A model generated the notes under the pieces. That model had not been told where the DNA came from, did no database searches, and saw nothing but the letters and a program-made list of their open reading frames with translations. From Parus major (Eukaryota > Chordata > Aves > Passeriformes > Paridae), in assembly GCF_001522545.3 (NCBI RefSeq), contig NC_031782.1:16210713-16274712 (forward strand): a stretch of DNA of 64,000 bases, written 5' to 3'. This document shows, piece by piece, positions 38,200-50,550 of this stretch; within the stretch, counting starts at the first letter, position 1, and each line of letters begins with the position of its first letter. The position numbers and the translations under genes were made by a program.

Positions 38200-41100
38200 T
38201 AGTGTTTTTTTTTTAAGATGGCTGCAAAGAGAGCTCACACTAGAAAGCTAGGCAAACTTCACTTCAAAAACGGTAACGCCAAGAAAGAGGATCAATAATG
38301 ACTGCAGATCTTCTTCAAGCTGAGAAACACCAGACAATTCTGTAGAAAAACAAGCAGTTTTAGTCATAAATCCCTTTAAACAGATGCAGTTTTAAACTTA
38401 TGCATCATGTTGATCTAAAAAAAACATTAAAGATCTCAATCTTACAAGGCTTTTATCACATAACAGATTCAAGAGGTACCCAGAACCTACATATATTATT
38501 GCAGATAAAAATACAGTAGTGTTTCCTATACATACTACTCTTCTTCCACAAAAAGCTACTTTCACACTGAAGAAAAGTGAATTTCAGAAGTTTGCGATGT
38601 CTGAAAGTATCTATAAAGTTTACTGACATGTAAGCTCTGATCTCTGGTTAATGGCTTTGTTCATACCCTACATTACTGTACTGTGTCTGTGAGAAGAACA
38701 CAAAAAACTTAGGCCCATAGAATCCAAGATGACTTTGGCATATAATACATATTTGAAAATGAAACCTGTACCACCACAGAACAGGACGAAAGGAAGTTAA
38801 AAGTAACTGAAGTTTGGGCAAAAAGTTTCTGCTATAAGATCTGTAATTAAGACCAAACATAATATTCAATCTTTATGCAGTAAAATTCCAATTACTGATG
38901 TGAAGACAGATGTGAACAAGAAAAACAAGTTTTACATTTTGCAGGAAGTAAACAAGACCTCTTGTTCCAATTGCAGTTACACTGCTAACAGCATTTCCGA
39001 AGGGATTCTTTACTCTGTTACATGGCAGCTGTGACACCAGCCTGTACTCTCAGACCTCAAACTAAACAAGGTCAGGCTTAGTGCTGGGATGGGAGACCTA
39101 AGGAAAACCCTGCTCCTGCAGGAAGAGACCCCAGTGAGTCAGGAGATGGCACCACATCCCAGCAGCACTGCATGCCTGGGGCTGGCACTGACACCGTAAC
39201 CACCTGTGGGAGTTAAAGGTCCTAGAACACTGCTCAGAGGAGAGAGGTGACTCTTCAGTATCCCACCAAAGTACTAACCCAGCACTCAAATATTTGGTTC
39301 AACTGTGTTTACACCAAATTTTAACTAAATAGTCTATCGATATCCACAGCACGCTGCAAGGAATGTATTTCATAAAATGTTCTTTTAGGGCAGAGCAGAA
39401 ATAACTGTAATACTTTACCCCATCCTCCTCCAGCCTTGGGACAGATACACAAAGTTTCAAGCAATTCAACACATGTGCAAATATTCCAGAAGGAATGACC
39501 TGTTCCCAAGGCTGCAAAGCGCTTTCCAGTGCGGGCAGAGCAGTTCTGCTTCTCCAGCACTGCCACTGAGGAGCACATCAAACACAGGATCACTTGGAGA
39601 AGAAACAGGCACAGACTGCACAGCTGCAAATGAAGTCAGCTCCCAAGAGAACAGGTATGTTTGGGGAGGAATGGAAAGGACAAAATGAAAGCAAGGACTT
39701 TTCCTTGAAGAGACCAGTTCTGCAGAAGGCAATGGCTCTTGTACTGGAAACAGAAGGAAAAAGGTCAAGGTTAGAGGTCTCCTTCCCCACTGCCTGCCCA
39801 ATCCACAGCCTGTTCCAACAGTGCACACAGCTGAAAAGCACTTGGGTTTTCTTTCTCAGTAGCAGCATCTTATGGAATTATGCATTTATGTAAAAAAATA
39901 ATGGATTCCCTGAAAAATACACAAAATACACATAAGTCACACAACTCCACCTTTGTAAAGTAACTCCTTTATACAATTTGCTACATACTCTGCTATCAAT
40001 GCATCTCAACTCATTTCAGCTAGGTTTTTAAGATTTGCATATGCTGGATTCACTTAAAGGAAGCTTAACTGTGTGACATTTGTTAAGAAGAAGAGATTGA
40101 GAAACATGAGGATGAAAGTAAGTTTGAAAGTTCTGAGGCAGAAGACAGACATTGCAGAAAGCTTCAGAGGAAAACAGTAACACAAGAACACAGGGGGATC
40201 ATACCAGGTGAATTCTAAGGGAGATGTCCCAGAGAAGGGGGACACTGGAGGACACCTGAATAGGAAGCATTGAAGAACTATCTTGTACAAATCAACTCTT
40301 TTGAGTTCAAACATAGCAGAACTCTAATGTTCACCTGGGTACTGTGCTTTTATTTTACATTCATTCTGTATTCTTCAAAGTACTTTTACGACAATTTTAC
40401 AAGTTAATCCTTGCTCGCTCCATTTTTACACCTAAATTTCCTCCTAGCTCATTCACACACTTTCAGAAGGGTTTGAAGCTGAACTTACTGGGTTCTTCAT
40501 AAAATTAGGTATTCCAGAGGGTTTTCTGAGCCTTACCCTGCAGCGATTCCACAGATACCCCTGTGGTCAGGACAGGCGTGCTGTGTCCTGCTGTTAGAGC
40601 AAGGACCCACACTATTCAAGTTTCCACTACATCAGGAAAGTTCTCCACTTTTCAAAAACACCCTTTATTTGAATACATAAATGCTCCCTAATCCTCTTGT
40701 CACAGCTGTCAGCTGGCAGTTCATTGTGTGCTGCTGCAGAGATTAGCAGGGAACAAACCCCAGCCCGGTGGGACCAGGGTGCAGCACCTGATGGTGCCAT
40801 GCTGAGACCCCACAGCAGAGCTCTACAGAACCACTCCCAGCTACTGCAGCTGCAAACACCCAGGGAAGGGGCAAAGGGAGAAATAAAAATAGGAAAGATG
40901 GGAGAAAAACCAAGACAAAGACACAGGGAGGGACAATCGTATGGAAAAGCATGAAGTGGGACAGTAAGACAAGTGTATGGTGAAGACAGAGCACACCTTG
41001 GCAGTTGATGCTAGTGAGGAAATGCTCTACACCCAATTAGGTACTTGAGTACTTAAATTAACAAGTATGAATATCCTCAAAAAAACACTACTTATCACAC

Positions 41101-44100
41101 CACTCATTTTGCAACAGCTGCTGCACTCCACTCCTGACCAACCCCATCCTTTAAGCCAAGGGAAAGAGGTGGGGGAAGAGCTCTACCCTCACACCAAAGG
41201 ATGTTTAACTTCCACAGGGTCAGGTTTAACGTGATCCTAAAGCAGCACCTCTTGTGCTGATGATTCCATGCCAGTATCTGATGGAGACAGGTTCCCATGG
41301 AGCAGGGCCAGCTTTTGAGAGAGGGTGCCATCAACTGAGTCACAGCAACAAGATGGGTAGGACTGAACAGAGCTGCCTCGAGAGCCGACATGAGTTAGTT
41401 GAAAGTGTTATGCTAATTGTTCTCCATGTAATTTCAGCTACACTGGGAACAGACAGACTTTCAGATACACCTTTTTTAAAGATCTGAGGACTGAAATTTG
41501 GCCATATTAAGAAATATATTTGAAAATATATAATAACAAGCAATCTTGAAATAAGTTGAAAGTCAAAATGTTATTAGATTTCCAGACAAATGCGGACAAT
41601 GAAAACAATTTGTATCTACAAGTTGCAAAGAGTTTTCTATAAAGGCAGACAACAAAAATAAGGAATTTGAATCCTACAGAGTACACTGTTATCAAACAGA
41701 GCCCAAAATGAGGCTGATTTTCAAACACTACAGAAGGTTTTCCTCTTAGTGTAAAACTGAATATATCTTTTCAATAAAGCTTACAGAACTTTTGCTCCAA
41801 TGTTTGACCTGAGAACAGTTTAATTCAGTGAATTCTTGGAATATACTGATTATGCTAAACAATAATCTTAGCTTGTCACCTTTTATGGAACACAAATAGG
41901 CTGAAAAGTCCTCAGCTCCCTATACCTTCTTCCACTCTCAGGGGGTTTTAACCTGTACATAGTTACTGTAATTTTAATGTTAATCTTGTTCTTAGAATAA
42001 CTCATCTTTTACCCATTCATCTTCCACTATTTACAGAAAAAAGTCTTAAAAATGAAAAATAACTGTTTTCACTTTCTAGTCAGTTTCACTTTCACTTCAA
42101 AACACATTGAATTAGAACAAACAAATTCAGTTAGGGTAAAAATATGAAATTATCTACAAGCTGAAAAGCACACCCTCATTTCATAAGAACACAATGCTTT
42201 TGCAGACCGTACACCCTTGGGAAAAAAGTATCATAGAAGGTTTTGGAAGTCTGCTCCTTGGATAAAGATCTATAGGTCTTCCTCCTCCTCCCTTACACAG
42301 TACTCCGTGTGGGAATCCCTTCTGCCATGGGAAAATTCTTCTGCTTCTTGGCAAAACTGGCTCCAGCACATCATGGCAGGAAGGGTTATTGAGGGAAGAG
42401 AGAGAATTTGGACAGGCAACCACCCATGCTGCTCTGAGAATTAATGGTAGCAAAACCAAGAACTTGCAAGGAAATTAGAAGCAGATCTTGTCTAGTTGCT
42501 GAATAACCAAGTACAATGGATTTCAAATTGAAGGGATTAATTTTTTGACAATACAGAAAAGACCACTCTCTTTGCAAAGGCAAAGGAGGAATTGCCTGGC
42601 AGCCTTAGAGAAATGCAGATTCTCACTCGTTTCAGCTCCCAGTACTCACAGTGGTTATTTAATATTGCTGTTTCATATGCAATAAAAGCACTCCTCTTAT
42701 TCAAGCCACCTCAAAGGTCATGGCCTCAGAAACTTCAGGAGCACCTGACACATAGGACTCCCGCTTTTTCTGGGCACAGATTAACCAGTCTGCTTCAGCC
42801 TCAACAACTGGAAGAGTTTCAGTTCTTGAGGATTATGTTTAGCTTCATCCCAGGGACTTCCTTGATCAGAGAAACACAAAATCATCTGAGAGCTGAAGTG
42901 ACTGTAACAGAGCATTTCCTCAGAATAGAGAAGTGTGACAACTGAGCAGGCACATTTACAAATGGGGAATTAAAATGACTGGTTTAATCAAGAACTTGAG
43001 ACTTTTCAACATTTGAATGCAAAAAGAAACACAAAAGAGGTTGGTTTCCTATTTCTGCTCATTATATAATTTAATATATTCAACCAACCCTCTCTTGTAA
43101 GAGGTGCATTAAAAAAGTGCATTTATTCCTTTACAGAAAGGGAAGTGGAAAAAAAAAATAAAAATTCAAGGAATCATAGAGAAAGAAGGCAAAACCCATG
43201 TATTTTTGAAAAGGGAAAGAAGTAACACCCAGAAACAACAGGTAACTCCTGTCACTGTGGTGACCACGCTACAAACACTTGACTGGCTTCCAGCCATTCC
43301 TTTCTACTGCTTTTGATCCCTCTGACACCTTCAGAGCCCCCACTCTCCAGCAAGACCGATGCATCCAGGTTCCTGCAGCTCCAAAAAGCTCCATGGAACC
43401 ACTAACAGAGGGGCTCTGCCAAAACCAGTGTCTCTGTGGAATGCTGTGGGATTTCACTGGGAAACTGATAACACAACTGTGTCTCCATGCACAGCAAGGA
43501 CATAATCCCCCTTCATTCCCAGCAGGTATGGGGACCAACAGCCCCTCAGAAATCAAAATTTTGACACCAACCCCAAAACAAATTACAATAATTTGATAAA
43601 CAGATCATACAGAAAGTGATCCAAACACAGATCAAATTTTACCATTAAAAAACCCCCAACAAAAACCAAAAAAACAACCCAAAAATTCCATACAGAACAG
43701 CTCTGTGTTCTGATCTTGGGAACTGAATTTCCCTCTGCCTCCAGGCATTTCCAAGGCTGGGATAAAATCCTCTTCTTTCCCAGCTGAAATCCTGCTTGAG
43801 GTTGCAAGTATTCTAGCTGCAGAGAAAAATCAAGGAACTGTTTCACTGGTTCAGTGCTCAAAATAAAAACCCTTTTGTTGAAATTATGACTGCACAATAT
43901 GGTACTTAAACACTCACAAAGTAAATTAGTTCAGAAATATGGTGAAGTATTTGCTTTTGTTTTCAAGACTTGTTGATTCAGAGAGCTGATGAAGAAAGGA
44001 AGCAGCACTGAGGCTACAAAAAAACCACTCATAAATTAACAAACCGAATGGAAATAATTTCATTGCAGTTCTGCTTGCAACAGTTTCTACCCCAGATTTG

Positions 44101-45766
44101 CTGAACCGCCCAGAAGACTGTCGAGTATTAGATTATAAAATACCTTTGTATTCACCAAATCTCTCAGCAGAGACATGAGCAAGTCACAGCAAAGGGCAGC
44201 ACACAGCCTCTCCTAATTTCTCCCAAAATTAATGAGTGTTTTTATTTAAGTGCAGTCCTGAATAAACCAAGTGGCTATAACAGCTCTATGAAACTTCAGT
44301 CTGGACCCCCAACACTGACTCTTCTTCCCCCCTCTTAACTGGTTTACAGTTTTTATCTTTAGGAATGTGGATATCCACATTTTAAGGACACATTTAGGAA
44401 TTTCTCTTCCCACTATTTAGTTCCAGGATGTATGTAACACCAAGTGCATAATCCAGAAGTACAAACACTGGCTTATCACTTCACAAACACATTCAAGGCC
44501 TGAGTGCCAGTATCATCACTCAGAATTCAGTAATGAATCATTTTAGGAAATTTTTTTGATAAAATTCAAGACAGAAGTTCACTAATTTCTTGGGAATACA
44601 ATAAAAATGTTAGTATGTTCCACCATGTGTTATAAAAACGATTCACCATTTTAGCACATTAAAAACTAAACTATTACCATGTTTCAAAATATGAGAAGAT
44701 TAAATCACTGGATCAATAGATTCTCTGTAAAGAAGCTTCAGAAAATGCACCCTTTTCTCCTCCCCATGGAAACTACAGACTGTTTTAAGAAACTTACATT
44801 TTCGGCCAGAGCTGCTCCCTACTTATCTGACTCCAGGAAGTCAGGACCACCTACAGTTAAAAAAAACTGAAGAATTCAAGGCTGAGTAAAAAGAATAAAG
44901 ATAGTTCAGCAGTTTGAACCACTATCAGATACTTTTTTTCCCAAAGGTCTGCACCATGGAAAGAAAAGCAGCCGCACATTTGGAATTAGAGGGATGGTTC
45001 AGCTTTCTTTCAAAAGCGTAAATGGCTCATTTATCATTTAACAAAGCAGTTTTTCAGGCTCCCAGAAAGTTCTTTTCAACTTCTGCTTGTTTTCAGAATA
45101 GGTGAACTCTGTATCTCATTACTCTGACTTTGGAAACAGAGTATGCACATTAAAGAAGCGGAACGTTATCAATCCACCACAGGAAGAAAAAACATCCCCG
45201 CAGCTTGATTTGTAAGCACAGCCTGAATTATATGAAAGTGAAACTGAGTAGAAAGAGAGGTCAAACGGCTGCCTGAACTGTCAGGATTCTTGTTGCTTAA
45301 TTCATTAATTCTTAAGGCCAGATGGGCATCAAAACCAGCGGTTTTAGACTAACGGCTTTCAGAGAGTTAAGGAAGGAGGGAGGAACAAGGCCGCCTGCGA
45401 GGCCCCGGCTGGCGCCAGCAGCGCTGCCAGGGCGCAGAGGAGAGCTCCAGGCAACGAGAGGCCGCGGCAGAGCTGGCTCCCGGCTACAGCGCCGAGGGGC
45501 CGAGCGGTGGCCGCAGTCCCCGGGCCCGGGGGGCGGCGGCGGAGGGGGGGCCGGGGCTTTGTTCGGGCCCGGCGCGGCCGCAGTTCCGGCTGGCGGCGGG
45601 CGGGGGCGCCCCGGGGGCCGCGGCACCGGCCGGGCCGGGCCTGCGCGTGACCGCCGCGCGCCCCCCCTGCCGCGCGCTCCCGCCTCGCCCCCCACCCCTC
45701 ACGGCGGGGCGGCCGCCGCCGGACCCCGAGATGGCGGTGGGCCGGGGGGCGCGGCGCCGCTCCTAC
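38200..45766 (-). other. MATR3: MATR3 intron 1 (between 5' UTR exon and first coding exon)
   Basis: About 7.6 kb, AT-rich and without CR1 that I recognise. Its one clear element is the 5S-derived SINE at 39021-39290. The acceptor just before the start codon is unclear: several AG dinucleotides occur within 30 bases of it. Additional non-coding exons cannot be excluded. Confidence 0.55.
39021..39290 (+). mobile_element. 5S-Deu-SINE (AmnSINE1-like) relic
   Basis: The head resembles 5S rRNA: AACTAAACAAGGTCAGGCTTA aligns with the 5S AAGCTAAGCAGGGTCGGGCC, and GGATGGGAGACC (39087-39098) equals the 5S C box. It continues AAGGAAAACCCTGC, CCTGCAGGAAG and GTGAGTCAGGAGATGGCAC, as in AmnSINE1. CCACCTGTGGGAGTTAAAGG (39200-39219) aligns with the Deu-domain CCACTTGTGGTCATTAAAG. 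Fragments of the Deu tail follow. AmnSINE1 predates the mammal-sauropsid split, so this copy is very old. It lies antisense to MATR3. Confidence 0.75.
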
Positions 45767-45900
45767 CTGCGGGCCGGTGGGAACGGAGCGCGGCAGCGGA
45801 GGCGGCGCCTCCCGCTCGGTGCGGCGCCAGCGGCGGGGGAAAGGGACGGACGGACGGCGGGACTGAGGGAGAGAGGGATTGAGGCGACTGCGCGAGCCCC
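45767..45900 (-). other. MATR3: Probable non-coding first exon of MATR3 (5' end approximate)
   Basis: The 3' boundary rests on a minus-strand donor GGCCCGCAG then GTAGGAGC (45767/45766). The 5' end is an estimate from the promoter elements. Confidence 0.5.
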
Positions 45901-45916
45901 GCGCGCGGCTCGCCGC

Positions 45917-45926
45917 GCTCGCGAGA
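45917..45926. promoter_or_regulatory. TCTCGCGAGA-type element (one mismatch)
   Basis: GCTCGCGAGA, nine of ten positions of the palindromic promoter motif recognised by BANP, about 20 bases upstream of the estimated MATR3 start. Confidence 0.55.
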
Positions 45927-46101
45927 GCACGCCCGCCCGCTGCCCGCCCGCTCACGTGCCCGGCGGCGGTCGCCCCGCTCGGATCCGGTATCGCCGGTAG
46001 GTCCGCGCCGCTCCCGCCGTTGGCCGGGACCGCCCGCCCCGCCCGCCGTGAGGGATGTGGGGTGTGGGATGGGGACGGGGAGGAGGCGCCGCCGGCACGG
46101 C

Positions 46102-46111
46102 TCTCGCGAGA
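46102..46111. promoter_or_regulatory. Perfect TCTCGCGAGA element
   Basis: Exact ten-base palindrome, a known CpG-island promoter element whose binding protein in mammals is BANP and whose binding is blocked by CpG methylation. Confidence 0.7.
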
Positions 46112-46132
46112 TGTGGGGGCCGCTCACCCTGC

Positions 46133-46142
46133 TCTCGCGAGA
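46133..46142. promoter_or_regulatory. Perfect TCTCGCGAGA element, extended palindrome
   Basis: Exact motif inside a longer 12-base palindrome CTCTCGCGAGAG, 31 bases (about three helical turns) from the previous copy. Confidence 0.7.
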
Positions 46143-46349
46143 GCGCCGCTGCACCGCGCGCCGCCAGCCCGCCGCCCGCGCCCCGCTCATTGTCCGCGCT
46201 CCCGCGGGGCAGCATGGGAAGGCGCAGGGGGCGGGGTGCGGCGGCGGCCACGCCCCCCGGCGGGAGGAGTGCGGGGCGGGAGCCCGCGGGTTCGCGGCTC
46301 CCCTCAGCCGCTTCCGGGGAGCGGCAGCGCCGCCGCGGGGCGTGCCCAG

Positions 46350-46405
46350 GGTATCCAAGGTATCCACGGTGTCCGGGATATCCGGGCGATCCAGAGTATC
46401 CTCTG
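46350..46405. repeat. 11-12 bp tandem repeat at the CpG-island edge
   Basis: Four to five degenerate copies of GTATCCAAGG / GGATATCCGGGC-type units. Confidence 0.7.
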
Positions 46406-46409
46406 GTCC

Positions 46410-47576
46410 CCGCGCTGTTCTCTTTGTCCCAGGGCACGCTTACGGGCACCCAGACCTGCGCGGCCTAAGGTCGCTCTCCTCAGCACAACGCTGGTGTCAC
46501 CATCGCTAAAATAGTCAAAACTGGGCTCTCGCTGGTTGTGAGGCTCGTTAGAAGATTCTGGTAAAAAGGCCCTGCCGCCGATGTGGGAGGCTGTGCTATT
46601 CCTCTGATCCAACATTGCCACCTTGTGCTCGCTGAAGAGAGGTCCCTGTACCACTGCCCTCCTGAAATCCGCGAGTTGTGACCAAAGTACTCACACAACC
46701 CATCAAGTATTAATCATTATTTGGATTTCTTTCATAGTCAACATCTTTCTTCCCTATTTAATTTTGTGGCTTAAGAACTGGTCTCTCCATTAGCCTGGAA
46801 ACCGCTGTGTTCCAGCAGCTTTATGAAGGCGAGGGTGCCTATGTGAATTAAGGGAAAGCTCCAGGGGAAAGGAAAAATCTGCCTCTTCAATTCATCATGG
46901 GCTGATTTTTCTTCTCTGTAAGTGGCTGGAGAGCACAATGAAACAATAACACATAAGGTATTTTTAAAAAATTGAAGTGATACAATATATGTGTTGAAAT
47001 AATATGGAAATGCTCAGAGAACAATCACAAGAAATCCAGCTCTTAACAAGCTCAGGGTAAGAAAACAATTAAGTGCTCAAAAACAAGCCAATAAATCTCA
47101 GTTAACAATCCTCCTGTGCTGTGGTGCTGCAGAGCAGTAAAAACAAAGCAAATCTAAAGCAATCCAGCCACTTTTGCTTGGTAGAAGTCATATATGGATT
47201 CCAAAATGAATGGTGCTCCTCAGCAGAACCATAAATCACACTGGCATTTCCCGAGTATGAACGCAGGTCCTGCTCCATTTCCTGGCTTCATTTCACCACC
47301 AGTCTCAGACCTCATGGGTTCTCTCCCAATTCCCTTTGCTGCCCTTAGCTCGAGGCACCAGAGCAGGGCCGAGGTGAATTGTTCTGACCTTTATCTGCAG
47401 GAGCTGCACAGTGCTGACTGTCCCTTCCTGCCAGAGGTGACACCCTGAGCTCCAGACCCCCAAGCCTCTGCTGACCACTGGAGAGCATTCAGGACATTCC
47501 TTTCTTATTTCCCAGTTGTGCACCAAGCTGGACCTGCCCCAGCACCCAGAACCCCCAGCCTGGGGCTGGTCCCGCA
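46410..47576. other. Non-coding intergenic sequence
   Basis: Moderate GC with no exon, RNA gene or repeat that I recognise. Confidence 0.5.
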
Positions 47577-47905
47577 GCAGGGAGGGGGATTCTGCCCCTG
47601 TGCTCAGGTGAGACCCCACCTGCAGAGCTGCCCCAGCCCCGGGCCCAGCACAGGGAGCACCTGGAGCTGCTGGAGCCAGGCCAGAGGAGGCTCCAGGATG
47701 AGCAGAGGGATGGAGCAGCTCTGCTGGGAGGAAAGGCTGCCACAGCTGGCAATGTTCACCTGCACAGGAGAAGCTTTGGGGTGAGCTCAGTGTGGTCTTG
47801 CAGGGCCTGCAGGAGCTGCAGGAAATATGGAGAGAGAGAATTCCCAAGGGCTGGAGGGACAGGACCCAGGGAATGGCTTTCCACTGCCAGAGGGCAGGGA
47901 TAGAT
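47577..47905 (+). mobile_element. CR1 LINE internal fragment, 3' end missing
   Basis: GTGAGACCCCACCTGCAGAG, CTGGAGCTGCTGGAG, CCAGAGGAGGCTCCAGGATG and GGAGGAAAGGCTG follow the CR1 ORF2 end and downstream region in order, then GGGAATGGCTTTCCACTGCC. The usual 3' terminal segment is absent after about 47905. Confidence 0.75.
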
Positions 47906-50080
47906 GGGGTAATGGCAAAAGAGCCCATATTCCCCATTTTTTGCCACTTTTGGGAATACCTGGTCCAGCAGCAGAGCCCCCTGACACAGTGAGTGTTCAC
48001 TCAGCCCTGTGCCAGCCCTGTGGCACCCACCTGGGAAAGAGGAAGATTGCTGGGCACAACATAAAATCACAGGAAAGTCCTTGATTAGTTTTGCAGGTAG
48101 GATTTGTTCCTACAAAAACAACAGAACTCAGGCTTCAAACCAGCAAAAACCTTTCCTCCCTAATGTTGAATATTTCAATAAGTATTCCCATGTGCAGTGT
48201 AAAAACTGCATTCAAAGCTCTGGATGTTCAGATGGCAGAAGGGCTCATGGCTAAACTAACAGTGTCAGGGACATTTAAGGAGTCTGAATTATTTAAATAA
48301 CCCAGGGTTTTCAATAAGCCTGCACTGAATCCAAAGGGATCCAAACCTCATCTTGGAGAGAGCAAAACACTCCTTTTGTTCTAACTTTTGCATTTAAACA
48401 CAGTTTTTGTTCAAATCTGTCGGTCATCTTGCCCCTCCCCACCAGTTCTAATGTATTTTACATATTCAACACCCTTTTTCAACCTTCCTTTGTGGGCTCA
48501 CTTCCCCCCAGGCTTAGGGATGAGCTGGTGCCTCACTACAGCTTCTCCAGTCCCCCACAAGAATTCAACACCACTCTCAAATCCTTGCTGCACCCAACAG
48601 CCTTGAAAGATAATGAAAAATAAACTGAACAAGCTTAAATATAAATACATTTAATTGAGGTCATATAAAAATGTATTTTAAACAAGCACTGAGAGGAGAT
48701 TAACAATAAATTTTACACATAATTCTTGTTATATCTCGCCCTTTAATACACCTTTGATGTTTCCAATTCCTACATCCACATCCTGAAAACAAAATCTTCT
48801 CTAGGTGCCCCGTTTAAACTGTGGTTTAAACTGTGGGCTCCAGGTTTCCATCTTCCCAATACCTTTCTAACAAGGATCTTCAAAGCAGCATCCACAGCTT
48901 TACTTCTGACCACTCCTGCTGCTCCAGCAAGCCCCAAACCAATAATTTACCTGTAATAAAAACCCAATAAAGACAGCTGAACAGCGGACCCCTATTCAAC
49001 CCTTAGCATTGACCAGTTAATTAGATTACATTAATTTTTATATAAAACATGCACATTAAAATATCTGCAACAGAATTTCCCATTTTCTGTGTGTTGTCTG
49101 CATCCAATCTAGGCTCTAACTCCACAGGCAGGAGTTACTCCACTCTCTGGCATGCACGGTGCTGCCAAAACCTGGCACCACTGAGTGCCAAGACGGCCCC
49201 GCTGGTGCCAGGAGAGCTCAGCAGCACCTTTCTCTCCCAGCAGTGTAACACTGGCACGGGCACCGAGCAGCCAGCGCAGCTGACTACTGCTGGGAGAAGA
49301 AAACAAACAAACAAAACTGCGGGTTTACAGAGCAGAAAAAAGTGAAGGCACCCCTCTGCTGACACCTCCTCTCATTAGGGCTTCATCCAGCAAGAAGAAC
49401 AGATAAGTTAAAGCTATCGCTGGATAAACCATGTTATTTCCACCCCGAGGACCTGAGGCCACAGCAGCCAGCAGAGGCCGTTTAGTTAATTCAAGCCAGC
49501 AAAACCCAAATTTTTGCCCATTTCCCCTGGTTGGCTCATGGTCACACCTCACTCAACGTTGCTCCAGAGCTCTCCCTGTGCCTCACGGGCAAGTTATCCC
49601 TTCACATCTCCTGTCGGCAGGCTCCAGTGGGCCCCTGGAGATGCCTCCTTGGCTGTCCCAGCACAGCTCGGCTTTCACACACGACGGGCTCGGGTCACCT
49701 CAGGGCTCCTTCGGGCGGCGCCCGGCCACCCACAGCTCCGGGGCACCGCCATCCCCTATCGGCTGAAGGCCTAAAGAGAGCACAGTACAAACATCACAAT
49801 TAACCCATTAATTCCACCTGTATTCATAAAGCTCAACAGCAGCTTGTGGCAGAGGACAAAAGCCAGCAAACCGAGCAAAAGGTTAAGGAATTACTGGTGA
49901 GTAGCACAGTCGAGCAACACCCCCAGTCCCGAGGCACCGCGGACTACAGCGCTTGCCGGCCAGCACAAACAGCTAAGTAACAAAAAGTGAGTATTTCAGG
50001 TGGCACATTCTGTCCCAGGAACCCCGATCTCCAGCCCCGCTGCGGCCACCACCACCACCCGTCCCCTCTGCCCTCCTCAC
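47906..50080. other. Non-coding intergenic sequence
   Basis: Moderate to AT-rich sequence becoming CpG-rich after about 49640. No credible exon is recognised. Confidence 0.5.
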
Positions 50081-50083
50081 CTC

Positions 50084-50335
50084 ATGGCGGCGGCCCCTCA
50101 TGGCGGCGAGCCGAGTGAGCCCGACCCGCCCGGAGCCGCTCCTTCCCCTCATGGCAGCGGCAGAAAAGAGCCCGGCCCGCCGGAGCCACTCCTTCCCCTC
50201 ATGGCAGCGAACCGGGGGGGCCCGGCCCGCCGGAGCCGCTCCTTCCCCTCATGGCAGCGAACCGGAGGAGCCAGAGCCGCTCCTACCCCTCATGGCAGCG
50301 GCAGAAAAGGCCCAAGCCCGGCCGCGCTGCCGAGG
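50084..50335. repeat. 50-bp CpG-rich minisatellite with ATGGC(G/A)GC cores
   Basis: Copies start with ATGGCAGCG at 50151, 50201 and 50251 (exactly 50 bases apart), with flanking copies starting at 50100 and 50292 and a short extra ATGGCGGCG at 50084. Each unit continues CCCGGCCCGCCGGAGCCGCT and CCTTCCCCTC. The period is not a multiple of three, so a coding function is unlikely. Confidence 0.9.
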
Positions 50336-50400
50336 TGATTCCACCGGCACCGCCCCGCTCGCGTCGGCCGCTCCCCCCGGGGCGGGGAAAAACCCTGGAT

Positions 50401-50550
50401 AATCAGTCACAGAGCGCTTGGGCTGGGAGGGACTTTAAAGATCATCTCGTCCCACCCCCTGCTATGGGCAGGGACACCTTCCACTGTCCCAGGTTTCCCC
50501 GAGCTCCGTCCAAGCTGGCCTTGGACACTTCCAGCATCCCTGACAGAGCC
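50401..50550 (-). mobile_element. CR1 LINE 3' fragment
   Basis: AATCAGTCACAGAG, GGGCTGGGAGGGACTTTAAA, GATCATCTCGTCCCACCCCC and GGGACACCTTCCACTGTCCC give the reverse complement of an avian CR1 3' end. It starts about 65 bases after the minisatellite. Confidence 0.85.

Larger units (their letters stand above)
45380..46340 (-). promoter_or_regulatory. MATR3: CpG-island promoter of MATR3
   Basis: A strong CpG-dense block bounded by AT-rich sequence on the gene side. It contains an E-box CACGTG (45954-45959), three TCTCGCGAGA-type elements, YY1-like ATGGCGG (45731-45737) and several GC boxes. No TATA box is seen. It may be bidirectional, because in mammals SIL1 is transcribed divergently from near this point. 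Confidence 0.8.

Noticed and set aside
39021..39105. Functional 5S rRNA gene
   Set aside because: Only the internal-promoter half is similar and many 5S positions are changed; the continuation matches a SINE body instead.
45699..46514. Overlapping frames of about 200 residues on both strands in the MATR3 CpG island
   Set aside because: They are low-complexity GC-driven frames on opposite strands with no homology; promoter elements and splice donors account for the region.
49936..49962. Single ZNF143-like ACTACAGCGCTTGCCGG near the 50 kb island
   Set aside because: Only the ACTACA half fits; the rest diverges too far to call without a matrix score.
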